Shown here: positions 1 through 8,797 of the stretch, piece after piece
Layout of the letters: every line of letters starts with the position of its first letter
How positions within the stretch are numbered: position 1 is the stretch's first letter
From: Mucilaginibacter pineti
GTDB lineage: Bacteria; Bacteroidota; Bacteroidia; Sphingobacteriales; Sphingobacteriaceae
NCBI RefSeq assembly: GCF_900101875.1
Contig: NZ_FNAI01000002.1
Coordinates: 496,001 to 560,000, forward strand
Direction of reading: 5' to 3'
DNA length: 64,000 nt
The notes under the pieces: generated by a model
What the model saw: only the letters and a program-made list of their open reading frames with translations
What the model was told of the DNA's origin: nothing
The model's database searches: none
Position numbers and translations under genes: made by a program

Positions 1-804
1 GCTTGGACGTATATGGGCTACTCTACAGGTTTCAACTATTTTACTGGTCTGGCCGAGGTAACCTGCGGGCTGTTCCTGTTTTTCCGTAAAACTACTACAC
101 TTGGAGCTGTTCTGGGATTGGTGGTAGCCGGCAATATTATGGCGATAAACTATTGCTTTGATGTTCCGGTGAAATTATTGTCAACTTTTTTAGTATCCAT
201 GTCGGTGTTTTTGCTGGCGAAGGATGCACTTCGGTTAATCAATTTCTTTTTTCTCAACAAAACTGCACCACCATCAAACATTACTCCGCACCGGTTTAAG
301 GCACGTTGGAAAAATATAACGCTTTGTACCGTTAAGTATATTATAATAGCTTATACCTTGCTTACAACTGTTTATGGCGATGTGCAGGCTGCCAAGCAAT
401 ATGGCGATAAAGCTAAGAAACCGCCGCTTTACGGCATTTACGATGTGCAAAGCTACGTGGTTAATAAAGACACCATTGCCCCGCTTACAACGGATACTAC
501 AAGGTGGCGCAAGCTGGTTATTGGTTACCCCGGTTACGCGCAGGTAAAACTTATGAATGATAGTTCAAAAAGTTATAATTTTAAACCCGATACCGCCAAG
601 CACACCATTGTTATATTCAGCGATGCCGATACGCTTAAAAAGAACTATTTTACTTATACCCAACCGAAAAAGGATGAACTGTTGTTAAAAGGCACATGGG
701 GTAAAGATTCCCTGAAAATAAACTTCAAAAAGTTTGATATGAATAGCTTCAGGCTTATTAGCCGTGGTTTTCATTGGGTTAATGAGTATCCGTATAACAG
801 GTAG
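1..804 (+). CDS. DoxX-like membrane protein, 5' partial
   Basis: The reading frame is open to the left edge, so the true start may lie outside; the first ATG in the window is at 13. Counting from that ATG, hydrophobic helices lie at about residues 13-24, 29-49, 54-73 and 109-122, followed by a soluble, lysine-rich tail of about 140 residues. The helix pattern with charged connecting loops fits DoxX-family membrane proteins of Bacteroidota that carry an extra C-terminal domain. No catalytic motif is visible and the substrate is unknown. It ends 145 bases before the HAD gene and has no obvious operon partner here. Family assignment is inferred from the overall pattern and is moderate. Confidence 0.55.
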   Translation, partial: AWTYMGYSTGFNYFTGLAEVTCGLFLFFRKTTTLGAVLGLVVAGNIMAINYCFDVPVKLLSTFLVSMSVFLLAKDALRLINFFFLNKTAPPSNITPHRFKARWKNITLCTVKYIIIAYTLLTTVYGDVQAAKQYGDKAKKPPLYGIYDVQSYVVNKDTIAPLTTDTTRWRKLVIGYPGYAQVKLMNDSSKSYNFKPDTAKHTIVIFSDADTLKKNYFTYTQPKKDELLLKGTWGKDSLKINFKKFDMNSFRLISRGFHWVNEYPYNR

Positions 805-949
805 TTTGGGTAGGAGTAAGGAGTAAAGATTTAATGGAAAATGATTTATTTATGGGGAGAATAAAGTGATGTTTTACCTGTAAATAAAACATATTGGAAA
901 ATACTTGCTCACTGAAACTAACCGCCTGCTTATCCGTTGAATAAATACC

Positions 950-1696
950 ATGAAAAAACTAATTGTTTTTGACCTCGACGGCACTCTTGCCGAGAGTAAA
1001 GCCGCCATTGATCCCGAAATGGCCAAGCTGTTTGCAGGCTTGCTTAAAGTAGCCAAAGTGGCCATCATATCGGGCGGCGACTGGCCTCAGTTTGAAAAAC
1101 AGGTGATTGCCAATTTACCAAAAGGCAGCAAGTTAAACAGGCTGTCAATACTGCCTACCTGCGGTACCAAGTTTTATCAATATAAGAAATCGGCATGGAA
1201 AAAGATCTATTCGGAGGATTTTACCGCCGGCGAAAAGAAAAAGATAGTTGAGTCGCTGAATAAGGCGGTAGAGAAATCGGGCTTCAAGGCCGATAAGATC
1301 TGGGGCGACCAGGTAGAGGATCGCGGCAGTCAGATCACCTTTTCGGCCCTGGGCCAAAAAGCGCCGCTTACGCCCAAAAAAGCCTGGGATCCTGATTATA
1401 AAAAACGTAAGAAGATCAAGTCGATACTGGATAAGCTCATCCCCGAATTTTCGGTGCATTTGGGTGGTGCAACTTCTATAGATGTTACCAAACCCGGTAT
1501 CGATAAAGCATATGGTATGTATAAGCTGCGCGATATCCTTGACATACCCATTAAAAAAATGCTGTTCATGGGCGATGCCCTGTTTGATGGTGGTAACGAC
1601 CAGCCCGCCCGCACAACCGGCGCCGACTGCATAGAAGTACGCGACCCCGAAGAAACCAAGAGAATTATTGAAACCGTTATAGCCTGTTCAAAATAA
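950..1696 (+). CDS. HAD-IIB family phosphatase (phosphomannomutase-like)
   Basis: This is a 248-residue cytoplasmic protein with all four HAD motifs. Motif I is FDLDGTLAES with D8 and D10, motif II contains S41-G42-G43-D44, motif III has K186 in KPGIDKAYG, and motif IV is GDALFDGGND at 208-217. The cap sequence between motifs II and III (about 60-175), including QITFSALG near 129-136, resembles eukaryote-type phosphomannomutases and their HAD-IIB relatives. It should therefore act on a sugar phosphate through an aspartyl-phosphate intermediate. Whether it is a mutase or a phosphatase cannot be decided from sequence. It stands alone between unrelated genes. Confidence 0.8.
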   Translation: MKKLIVFDLDGTLAESKAAIDPEMAKLFAGLLKVAKVAIISGGDWPQFEKQVIANLPKGSKLNRLSILPTCGTKFYQYKKSAWKKIYSEDFTAGEKKKIVESLNKAVEKSGFKADKIWGDQVEDRGSQITFSALGQKAPLTPKKAWDPDYKKRKKIKSILDKLIPEFSVHLGGATSIDVTKPGIDKAYGMYKLRDILDIPIKKMLFMGDALFDGGNDQPARTTGADCIEVRDPEETKRIIETVIACSK

Positions 1697-1707
1697 ATCC
1701 AACTAAA

Positions 1708-1720
1708 GCAACAATGTTGC
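1708..1720. promoter_or_regulatory. Perfect 6-bp inverted repeat upstream of the flavoprotein gene
   Basis: GCAACA-A-TGTTGC forms two perfect 6-bp arms around one base, 42 bases before the flavoprotein start. A box TACCTTTA, one base off the Bacteroidota -7 consensus TAnnTTTG, lies between it and the gene. The position suits an operator, but no matching regulator is identified and chance occurrence is possible. Confidence 0.3.
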
Positions 1721-1762
1721 ATTTTGTTTTTATACCTTTACCGGTACTAAACAAAATGGACA

Positions 1763-2656
1763 ATGGATTTTGACGTAATTATAATTGGGGGCAGCTACGC
1801 GGGTTTACAGGCAGCAATGACTTTGGGCCGGGCATTACGTAAGGTACTGGTGATTGACAGCGGCAAGCCATGCAATCGGCAAACGCCCCATTCGCATAAC
1901 TTTTTAACCCGCGACGGCGAAACGCCTCATGCCATAGCCTCCATAGCAAGGGAGCAGCTTCAACGGTATCATACCGTTAAAACATTGTTTGGCAAAGTTA
2001 TAAAAGGGGAAAAACAGGATGAGGGCTTTACTGTTGGTACCGGGAATGGTGAAACCTACACCGCAAAAAAGCTATTGTTTACCAGTGGTATTTATGACCA
2101 TATGCCAGATGTTGCAGGTTTTGCCGAGTGTTGGGGCATTTCGGTAATTCACTGCCCATATTGTCATGGCTATGAAGTACATAGTAAACCCACCGGCGTT
2201 GTTGGCAATGGTGATTTAGGTTATGAGTATGCTAAAATGATAAGTAACTGGAGTAATAATATCACATTGTTCACCAATGGGCCATCATTATTTACAAACG
2301 AGCAGCAGGCTAAACTGACCGCACATCATATAAAAATAGAAGAAGCACAGGTAACAGAGATACAGCATAAGCAAGGTTATTTAACACATTTAATAGCAGG
2401 CGGTAACGCATTTGAATTTAATGCCGTGTATTGGCGCCCCGCATTTAAACAGCATTGCGATGTGCCGCAGTTAATGGGCTGCCAACTAACCGATGCCGGG
2501 TATTTAAAAATAGACGAGCTTTTACATACCTCCATTCCCGGTGTTTATGCAGCCGGCGATTGCACCACGCAAATGCGGTCGGTTGCCAGTGCGGTAAATT
2601 CAGGTGCTATGGCTGGCGTACTCCTAAATAAAGAGTTAAATGATGAAGGGTTCTGA
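1763..2656 (+). CDS. NAD(P)/FAD-dependent oxidoreductase, thioredoxin-reductase-like
   Basis: This 297-residue flavoprotein has an N-terminal FAD-binding Rossmann fold (IIIGGSYAG, residues 6-14), a redox disulfide CPYC at 131-134 within HCPYCHGYE, a second nucleotide fold (VVGNGDLGYEYA, 146-157) and the FAD-contacting AGDC at 264-267. Order and length match the low-molecular-weight thioredoxin reductase fold. The active-site motif is CPYC followed by HGYE, unlike the CAxC of housekeeping thioredoxin reductases. That pattern occurs in the branch that includes GliT/HlmI-type dithiol oxidases as well as many uncharacterised bacterial members. Substrate is therefore uncertain. The gene starts at an in-frame ATG; an out-of-frame ATG lies 8 bases earlier. 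Confidence 0.8.
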   Translation: MDFDVIIIGGSYAGLQAAMTLGRALRKVLVIDSGKPCNRQTPHSHNFLTRDGETPHAIASIAREQLQRYHTVKTLFGKVIKGEKQDEGFTVGTGNGETYTAKKLLFTSGIYDHMPDVAGFAECWGISVIHCPYCHGYEVHSKPTGVVGNGDLGYEYAKMISNWSNNITLFTNGPSLFTNEQQAKLTAHHIKIEEAQVTEIQHKQGYLTHLIAGGNAFEFNAVYWRPAFKQHCDVPQLMGCQLTDAGYLKIDELLHTSIPGVYAAGDCTTQMRSVASAVNSGAMAGVLLNKELNDEGF

Positions 2657-2696
2657 TACATTTAATGTAGCTTAGTATCAACCAATTCCCCTATTA

Positions 2697-5600
2697 ATGA
2701 ACCTGAATTTTTACGCATTATTTAATAAAAAACTCCGCTTAATAACACACATCTCTGCCTGCATAGCAGCAGTCGCCTGTTTAGCAAAACCCATTACCGT
2801 TCTTGCACAAAAAGATGTTTTAACCCAGCATAATGATCTTTACCGCACCGGCTGGTACAAACAGGAAACCATTCTCAATACAAAAAATGTTAAACGGGGG
2901 AGTTTTGGGAAAATATTTTCACGTGCGGTAGACGATCAGATCTATGCGCAGCCTTTGGTAAAGCTAAATCTAACCCTGCCCAATGTGGGCAAAAAAAATG
3001 TGGTTTTTATAGCCACGGTAAACAACTCGGTATACGCGTTCGACGCAGATTCGGCAAATGTTAGCGCGCCTTACTGGCAACTGAATTTAACACCAAATGG
3101 CTCAAGAGTAATTGCCAATACCGATATGACGGGTGCCTGCGGCGGTGGCTACCGGGATTTTTCGGGCAATATAGGTATCGTGAGTACACCTGTTATCGAT
3201 TCGGCAACAAATACCATGTACCTGCTGGCGCGCAGCGTTATCAAAACCTCCGGCGTATACGAACAATATATCCATGCGCTTGATATTACCACCGGTGCCG
3301 AAAGACCGAACAGTCCCCAACTTGTTACCGCACAGATCAATAGCAATGGCGACGGAAATGTTAACGGAAAGCTCAGTTTCGATCCGCAGAAGGAAAACCA
3401 GCGCTGCGGTATTTTGCTATTGAACGGTATCATTTACTTTGCCTGGGCATCCCATTGCGATTGGGGGCCTTATCACGGCTGGATAATGGGTTATGATAAA
3501 AACACACTGGCGCAAAAAAGCGTGTATAATACAACGCCGCAAGGCTACAACGGCGGTATCTGGATGAGTGGGGCAGCCCCTGCTGCTGATGAAGACGGGA
3601 ACCTGTATGTATCTGTAGGGAACGGTTCGGTAGGGGTGGGCAGTGATTATAGTGATGTTACCAACCGATCAGAAAGTGCCATTAAATTAAAACCCGAAAA
3701 TTCAACACTTACAGTTAAATCCTTTTTTACCCCTAATAATATTGACGAACTGGAGCAATCAGATCTGGACTTTGGCGTAACAGAAATTATGCTGATCCCC
3801 GGTACAACCATGGCCATGACGGCTTGTAAGGATGGAAAGGTGTACGTACTTGATCGTGATAATATGGGTGGCTACCATGCCGATGCCAACAGGCCTTTAC
3901 AAACTATTGATCTGGGGGTAAATGCGCATTTACGGTCATCATTCAGTTATTACAAGGGCGAGAAGAAAGAGTACGCTTATTCATGGTCGGAGAATGGATT
4001 ATTAAAAGCGTTTCCACTGGATAAGGCGAACAAGAAATTTGATCTGGCCAATACCATCAGCAGCGGTGCGCAGGGCCCCACGGGCAACAGCGGCGCATTT
4101 TTATCGGTGTCATCAAACGGATCGGTAGATTCTACCGCGGTATTGTGGACAACCTATGCTGCCAATGGAGATGCCAATCAATCCGTTCGCCCGGGTATTT
4201 TGCGTGCCTTTGATGCAACGGATGTAACCAGGGAGCTTTGGAACTCATCGGCCTACCAGGAGGATATTGTGGGTAATTATGCCAAATTCAACTGCCCAAC
4301 CATTGTTAACGGTAAGGTATATCTCGCTACCTTCTCCAACAAGCTTAATGTTTATGGCCTAACTAAGAACACACTGGATACCTGTAATTCACCGAATATC
4401 GCCCTCAATAAAAAAGGTGTTGTTTCGTCAGACGAGGGTATTCCCGAAACCACCGTTGAAAAAGCTTTCGATGGCGATTTGAACACCCGCTGGGCAAGTG
4501 GCGGTATCGATGGTGAATATATTTATGTTGATCTGGGTGCACGTTATGATTTGTGCCGCGTGGTTTTACGCTGGGAGGCTGCCATTGGCAAAGCCTTTGA
4601 TATCCTGGTATCTGACGATGCCAAAAGCTGGGTTGAAATAAAATCCATAACAAACAATGAAGATTATGACGATTACATTGCGCTGAAAGGCACCGGAAGA
4701 TATGTACGTGTAAATATGATAGAGCGCGGCAGCCCTTATGCGTATTCATTATATGAGTTTGAAGTGTACGGTACCAAAAGCAATGGCGATTGCGCGGCAC
4801 CTACAGGTTTGGACAAGGGAAATATATACGAAAATTCGGCTGTACTAAAATGGGCCGCAACAAGTGCGGCAAGTTATAATTTACAATATAAATCCGTAGC
4901 TGCAACTGAGTGGACAACTGTAACAGCATCAACCAATACGGTAACCATCCAGGGATTATCATGCGCTACAGATTACCTTTTCCGGGTACAAACAAATTGT
5001 ACAGCAGGGGGTACAAGCGCGTACTCGCCGGTGGCATCGTTCTCCACCCAAAAATGTACCACTGTTTGCGGGGCGCTGCCAACAAGGTGGACAACCCAGG
5101 ATATTGGTGATGTAGGTATAGCCGGCTCGGCCTGTTACAACAACGAAACATTTGAATTGAATGGATCTGGCCGAAACAAATCGCTTACGGCCGATGCCCT
5201 GCATTTTGCCTATAAAACCCTGGTTGGCGACGGCGAGGTAAAGGCCCGGGTAATAACTACCGATCAATCGGGTGCGGTAGCAGGTATCATGATTCGCGAG
5301 AGTATGGCGCCCGGAGCCAAGTATGCTTTTATTGGTTTATCAGATAACAGCGCGCTCTTTCAGTATAGATTAAGCGCCGATGCTGCCAGCGTTACAGCTA
5401 CAAATGCCAACATCAGTGCGCCATATTGGATAAGACTGGTGAAGGTAAAATCGTTATATACGGCCTACATATCTACAAACGGGGTTAACTGGGTAGCCGT
5501 CGGCAAACCTACCGAACTGGGTTTTGGCGCGGATGTACCGGTTTATGTGGGCTTATCCATCACCAGCTACAGTAATACCGTATTGTCAAAAGCTACGGTT

Positions 5601-6161
5601 GATAATTATATGTTTTCGGGTATTATGGAGCTGGAATTAAAGAGCTTTACTGCAAGTCTCACGCTCAACAAAACGGTGGCATTAGAATGGGTTACTACGC
5701 TGGAAAGCAATATCAGTAGTTTTGTAATTGAGCGCAGCGATGATAACCTGCACTACACAGATGTTGCAACGGTTGATGCCGTTAACAAAGGCAAATTTGT
5801 GAACACATACACACACGAGGTAACTAACCCCAAAAAGGGCATCAATTACTTTAGGCTAAGAATAGTAAGCCAGGATGGTAAAACCAGTTATTCGGCACCG
5901 GTATATGTAAGTGTAAATGATTCACCGGCACCGTCGCTTTATCCAAACCCGGCCAGGGAAAAAATAAGTATAGCACAAGGTACCGACCCAATAAGGTTTA
6001 TTAAGATCTTCGACATAAGCGGCGCGCTCATTAAAACCCTTAATAATGAAGCAAGCAACAATCCGGTTATAACGGTATATGGATTGGCAACTGGAGTATA
6101 TGTTGTTGAAATAAGAACCGCGACAGCCGTATTCCGCAAAAAGTTTGTAATAGTAAATTAG
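2697..6161 (+). CDS. Large secreted multidomain protein with PQQ-type propeller, discoidin, Fn3 and T9SS sorting domain
   Basis: A signal peptide covers about residues 1-38. Residues 40-555 look like a PQQ/quinoprotein-type beta-propeller (repeated VYAFDAD, MYLLARS, VYVLDRD strands). Residues about 567-690 form an F5/8 type C (discoidin, CBM32-like) module containing AFDGDLNTRWASGG. A fibronectin type III domain spans about 699-786 and a DUF1349/concanavalin-like module about 795-981. An Ig-like segment follows, and the C terminus (about 1078-1154) starts with LYPNPA, the type A sorting signal of the type IX secretion system. The protein is thus probably exported and anchored at the cell surface, binding or processing carbohydrate. 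No quinoprotein catalytic residues were confirmed. The stop codon lies inside a perfect palindrome shared with the next, convergent gene. Confidence 0.8.
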   Translation: MNLNFYALFNKKLRLITHISACIAAVACLAKPITVLAQKDVLTQHNDLYRTGWYKQETILNTKNVKRGSFGKIFSRAVDDQIYAQPLVKLNLTLPNVGKKNVVFIATVNNSVYAFDADSANVSAPYWQLNLTPNGSRVIANTDMTGACGGGYRDFSGNIGIVSTPVIDSATNTMYLLARSVIKTSGVYEQYIHALDITTGAERPNSPQLVTAQINSNGDGNVNGKLSFDPQKENQRCGILLLNGIIYFAWASHCDWGPYHGWIMGYDKNTLAQKSVYNTTPQGYNGGIWMSGAAPAADEDGNLYVSVGNGSVGVGSDYSDVTNRSESAIKLKPENSTLTVKSFFTPNNIDELEQSDLDFGVTEIMLIPGTTMAMTACKDGKVYVLDRDNMGGYHADANRPLQTIDLGVNAHLRSSFSYYKGEKKEYAYSWSENGLLKAFPLDKANKKFDLANTISSGAQGPTGNSGAFLSVSSNGSVDSTAVLWTTYAANGDANQSVRPGILRAFDATDVTRELWNSSAYQEDIVGNYAKFNCPTIVNGKVYLATFSNKLNVYGLTKNTLDTCNSPNIALNKKGVVSSDEGIPETTVEKAFDGDLNTRWASGGIDGEYIYVDLGARYDLCRVVLRWEAAIGKAFDILVSDDAKSWVEIKSITNNEDYDDYIALKGTGRYVRVNMIERGSPYAYSLYEFEVYGTKSNGDCAAPTGLDKGNIYENSAVLKWAATSAASYNLQYKSVAATEWTTVTASTNTVTIQGLSCATDYLFRVQTNCTAGGTSAYSPVASFSTQKCTTVCGALPTRWTTQDIGDVGIAGSACYNNETFELNGSGRNKSLTADALHFAYKTLVGDGEVKARVITTDQSGAVAGIMIRESMAPGAKYAFIGLSDNSALFQYRLSADAASVTATNANISAPYWIRLVKVKSLYTAYISTNGVNWVAVGKPTELGFGADVPVYVGLSITSYSNTVLSKATVDNYMFSGIMELELKSFTASLTLNKTVALEWVTTLESNISSFVIERSDDNLHYTDVATVDAVNKGKFVNTYTHEVTNPKKGINYFRLRIVSQDGKTSYSAPVYVSVNDSPAPSLYPNPAREKISIAQGTDPIRFIKIFDISGALIKTLNNEASNNPVITVYGLATGVYVVEIRTATAVFRKKFVIVN

Positions 6162-6183
6162 CAGCTGCTAATTTACTATTACA
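6146..6183. terminator. Perfect 38-bp palindrome across two convergent stop codons
   Basis: Positions 6146-6164 and 6165-6183 are exact reverse complements with no spacer; the centre is CAGCTG. The left half carries the stop TAG of the secreted protein (6159-6161) and the right half the stop of the MFS gene (6179-6181 read on the minus strand). A-rich sequence lies to the left and T-rich to the right, so each strand would form a long hairpin followed by U-rich RNA, as in a bidirectional terminator. Confidence 0.75.
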
Positions 6184-7435
6184 TTTTCTTTTCAATTTTT
6201 ATAAGGGGGACAGCCAGGAAAGCTATCAACAGCATAAAGCCAGCAGTAAGCAGAAACAGGTTTGCGCCAAGTGTATGGTATAAAAATGCCCCGCTGATAA
6301 GACCTATAATGCTGGCCAAACTACCTGCGCTGCTGGCAAAGCCTTGTATCATACCCTGCACATGCTCGGTACCGGTGTTGGATAACAGGGCTATAAATGA
6401 TGGCCACATAATACCGTTGCCTATGGCGAAGAGCAGAGCACCTGCATATATATAAACAATGCTATCAAACCTAAGCAATACAAAACAGCCGCAAAGTATA
6501 GTGCTGCCCGCGATGACTAACGCCGCGCCCGAAATTCTTTTTGAAAGGTAACCCATCACCGGGCCTTCCATCAAAACCATCATCCCGCTTAAGAACGAAA
6601 AGAAGATACCCAGTTGCAACACGCTCCAATGCAATTGCCCGGCAGCATAAACCGGGAAGCCCACATAAAAAAAGTTGAACCCTAAAAATATCAGGAAATA
6701 AAGGATTAAAAAGTAAGGGACGTATGGTAGTTTCAGTACCGATTTCAATCCTTTAAAGGTAGTTTGCTTTGTAGGGATAATACCCGGAGTAGCCTTGCTA
6801 ACGGGCTTTGCGGCCCTATCCTGTACCTTAAAATAAATAACCGATAAGGCAACTAAGGATATAAATGCGGTAACCACCACCGGTAAAATATTACCCAGCG
6901 CAGTGGCACCAAGTAAGCCTGCCAGCAAAGGGCCGAAGATGAGGCCCAGGTTTGATGCCGCAGCCATTTTGCCAAAGTTGCGTTTGCGGTCGTCTTTGAC
7001 AGATATATCGGCTACGTAGGCGTTGGCTACGGAGATGTTACCGCCGGTAAGTCCGTCGAGCGCGCGGCCTAAAAATATCATCAGCAGGGGCAGGCTGAAC
7101 AGGATATTGCCAGCGAAACCGGTATTTATCTTTAATTGATGATTAGGTATAACAAGCCCCACCAGGAATATAAGCCAGGCAATAAAGGTACCGGCCTCAC
7201 TAATGAGCAATATCTTCTTGCGCCCAAACTTATCCGACCAATTGCCTAATATTGGCGCGCCTATCAACTGGAAAAAGGAATAAGTGGCACTCAAAAAGCC
7301 ATAAACCAATTCGTGCCCGCCCAGTTTAATAACTATAACCACCAAAAACGGTATCACCACGCTAAAACCCAGCGCATCAATAAAATTGACCAGCAATATA
7401 GGGAATAGGGTAGGCTTTGTTTGGGTTGATGGCAT
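6179..7435 (-). CDS. MFS transporter, drug-efflux type (TetA/TCR-like)
   Basis: This 418-residue integral membrane protein has about 12 hydrophobic helices. The loop between helices 2 and 3 carries the MFS motif A, GNWSDKFGRKKILL, near residues 60-73. Later, GRALDGLTGGNISVANAYVADIS near 123-145 resembles motif regions of TetA-type proton antiporters. A lysine- and proline-containing loop near 215-225 separates two six-helix halves. The start codon gives an N terminus leading directly into helix 1. It is monocistronic and converges on the secreted protein gene. The exported compound cannot be predicted. Confidence 0.82.
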   Translation of the reverse strand: MPSTQTKPTLFPILLVNFIDALGFSVVIPFLVVIVIKLGGHELVYGFLSATYSFFQLIGAPILGNWSDKFGRKKILLISEAGTFIAWLIFLVGLVIPNHQLKINTGFAGNILFSLPLLMIFLGRALDGLTGGNISVANAYVADISVKDDRKRNFGKMAAASNLGLIFGPLLAGLLGATALGNILPVVVTAFISLVALSVIYFKVQDRAAKPVSKATPGIIPTKQTTFKGLKSVLKLPYVPYFLILYFLIFLGFNFFYVGFPVYAAGQLHWSVLQLGIFFSFLSGMMVLMEGPVMGYLSKRISGAALVIAGSTILCGCFVLLRFDSIVYIYAGALLFAIGNGIMWPSFIALLSNTGTEHVQGMIQGFASSAGSLASIIGLISGAFLYHTLGANLFLLTAGFMLLIAFLAVPLIKIEKKM

Positions 7436-7852
7436 TTATGATGGTTTAAAGCGCCGTTATCAATAAAAATAAATTTAGGGTTTGTTTTTGATAATCTGGC
7501 GATGTTGTATAGGATAAAACTTTGCAGGTGGTTTCGACTCATCCCGGCTACGCTTCGCTGGCCGCCCCTCTCTACGGCTTTGCCGTAAAGAGGGTGAAGA
7601 AGTTATTTTTTTATATTTATCTGGCAATAGTTTCAATCAACCTAACCCCTCTTTTCAGCGAAGCTGAAGAGAGGGTGACCGAGCGCAGCGATGGTCGGGT
7701 GAGTAAACTCTGCAGTTAGTCAAACGCCGTAATCTCTTTCTATCAATGTAGCCGAGTAAACCTGAACGTTTCAACAAACAAAATTGAACCTTTTAACAAA
7801 GTTACGTGCCTTAATCCTACCGACATTTGTATCAACAAACAAATAAAAACAA
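7436..7852. other. Intergenic region with REP-like repeat, no credible gene
   Basis: These 417 bases separate divergent MFS and SDR genes. They hold the inverted hairpin pair at 7537-7704 described separately. A 65-codon open frame across the repeat is made of repeat sequence and has no protein-like character. The promoters of both flanking genes must lie here, but no exact TAnnTTTG box was found. Confidence 0.6.
7537..7704. repeat. REP-like element: inverted pair of two similar hairpin units
   Basis: Two related units face each other. The left unit starts ACTCATCCC, continues through GGCTACGCTTCGCTGGCC and ends in a hairpin at 7566-7594 (CCCTCTCTACGGC and GCCGTAAAGAGGG, one mismatch, loop TTT). 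The right unit, read on the minus strand, starts ACTCACCC, continues through CCATCGCTGCGCTCGG and has the hairpin at 7647-7675 (CCCTCTTTTCAGC and GCTGAAGAGAGGG, loop GAA). The shared layout on opposite strands looks like a REP/BIME-type dispersed repeat. Genome-wide copies are expected but not visible here. Confidence 0.65.
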
Positions 7853-8737
7853 ATGGAAAAGATATGGTTTATAACAGGCAGCTCCCGCGGATTGGGACGC
7901 AGCCTTACCGAAGCGGTGTTGGCAAAAGGCGATAAAGTAGCCGCTACCGCACGCAACCCCGAACAATTAAAAGAGCTGGAAGATAAATATCCCGATCAGG
8001 TTTATGCCATAAAATTGGATGTGACCAACCACGATGAAATTTATAATTCGGTTGCCAATGCTGTGGCCCATTTTGGTCGTATTGATGTGTTGGTGAACAA
8101 TGCCGGCTTCGGCATCATTGGCGCGGCCGAGGCATTTACAGACGAACAGGTGCGTAGTCAGTTAGAAACTAACTTGTATGCACCCATTGAGCTCACCCGC
8201 GCGGTATTGCCTTATATGCGCAAACAGCGGTCGGGTTTTATTATGCAGATAAGCTCGGTTGGCGGCAGGGTTGGAAACGCTGGTTTAACCATGTACCAGG
8301 CCGCTAAATTTGGTTTGGGTGGTTTTAGCGAGGCACTGGCCAAAGAAGTTGCTGCATTGGGTATTAAGGTAACCTGTGTAGAGCCGGGTGGTTTCCGCAC
8401 CGACTGGGCGGGCGCATCCATGACCTATGCCCCTGAAGTGGAAGGTTACGAAGATACCGTTGGTGCCCGTACCCAATTTTTTAAAGGTGGTAAATTTGTA
8501 CCAATGGGTGATCCTGAGAAAGCGGCCAAAGCAATGGTGGACTTGGTTGACAACGATACCCCACCGGTACACCTGGTATTAGGTAGCGAGGCCGCCGGGC
8601 TGTTAAAACAAGCCAACTTTTCACGCAAAGAGGAGTTTGAAAAATGGCTGCCCGTAACCCTGTCAACAGATCATGACGATGCGGAGAACTTCCTGGAAAC
8701 AGAGGCTGGTAAACGCATCATGAGTTTAAAAGATTAA
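7853..8737 (+). CDS. SDR family oxidoreductase
   Basis: This 294-residue short-chain dehydrogenase has the classical cofactor motif TGSSRGLG at residues 8-15, NNAG at 82-85, a serine at 134/135 and the catalytic Y148xxxK152. An arginine and asparagine after strand 2 (ATARNPEQ, near 31-38) favour NADP(H). Length slightly exceeds the usual 250 residues, with an extended C-terminal substrate loop. It is followed after a hairpin by an AraC-type regulator on the same strand, a common pairing for inducible reductases. The substrate is unknown. Confidence 0.85.
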   Translation: MEKIWFITGSSRGLGRSLTEAVLAKGDKVAATARNPEQLKELEDKYPDQVYAIKLDVTNHDEIYNSVANAVAHFGRIDVLVNNAGFGIIGAAEAFTDEQVRSQLETNLYAPIELTRAVLPYMRKQRSGFIMQISSVGGRVGNAGLTMYQAAKFGLGGFSEALAKEVAALGIKVTCVEPGGFRTDWAGASMTYAPEVEGYEDTVGARTQFFKGGKFVPMGDPEKAAKAMVDLVDNDTPPVHLVLGSEAAGLLKQANFSRKEEFEKWLPVTLSTDHDDAENFLETEAGKRIMSLKD

Positions 8738-8746
8738 TACAATAGC

Positions 8747-8779
8747 AACAGCATTGCCAGTTTGCAGGGCAATGCTGTT
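8747..8779 (+). terminator. Perfect 12-bp stem terminator after the SDR gene
   Basis: AACAGCATTGCC (8747-8758) and GGCAATGCTGTT (8768-8779) are exact complements around a 9-base loop, followed by TTACTTAACTTT. It starts nine bases after the SDR stop. An upstream TTG for the following gene (8762) would fall inside this hairpin, which argues against that start. Confidence 0.7.
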
Positions 8780-8797
8780 TACTTAACTTTGAATGAT

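Noticed and set aside
7522..7719. 65-codon open frame in the MFS-SDR gap
   Set aside because: It is formed by the repeat units and has no protein-like composition or start context.
8762..8797. Upstream TTG start for the AraC-type gene
   Set aside because: It lies inside the perfect terminator hairpin at 8747-8779; the ATG at 8798 is free of it.
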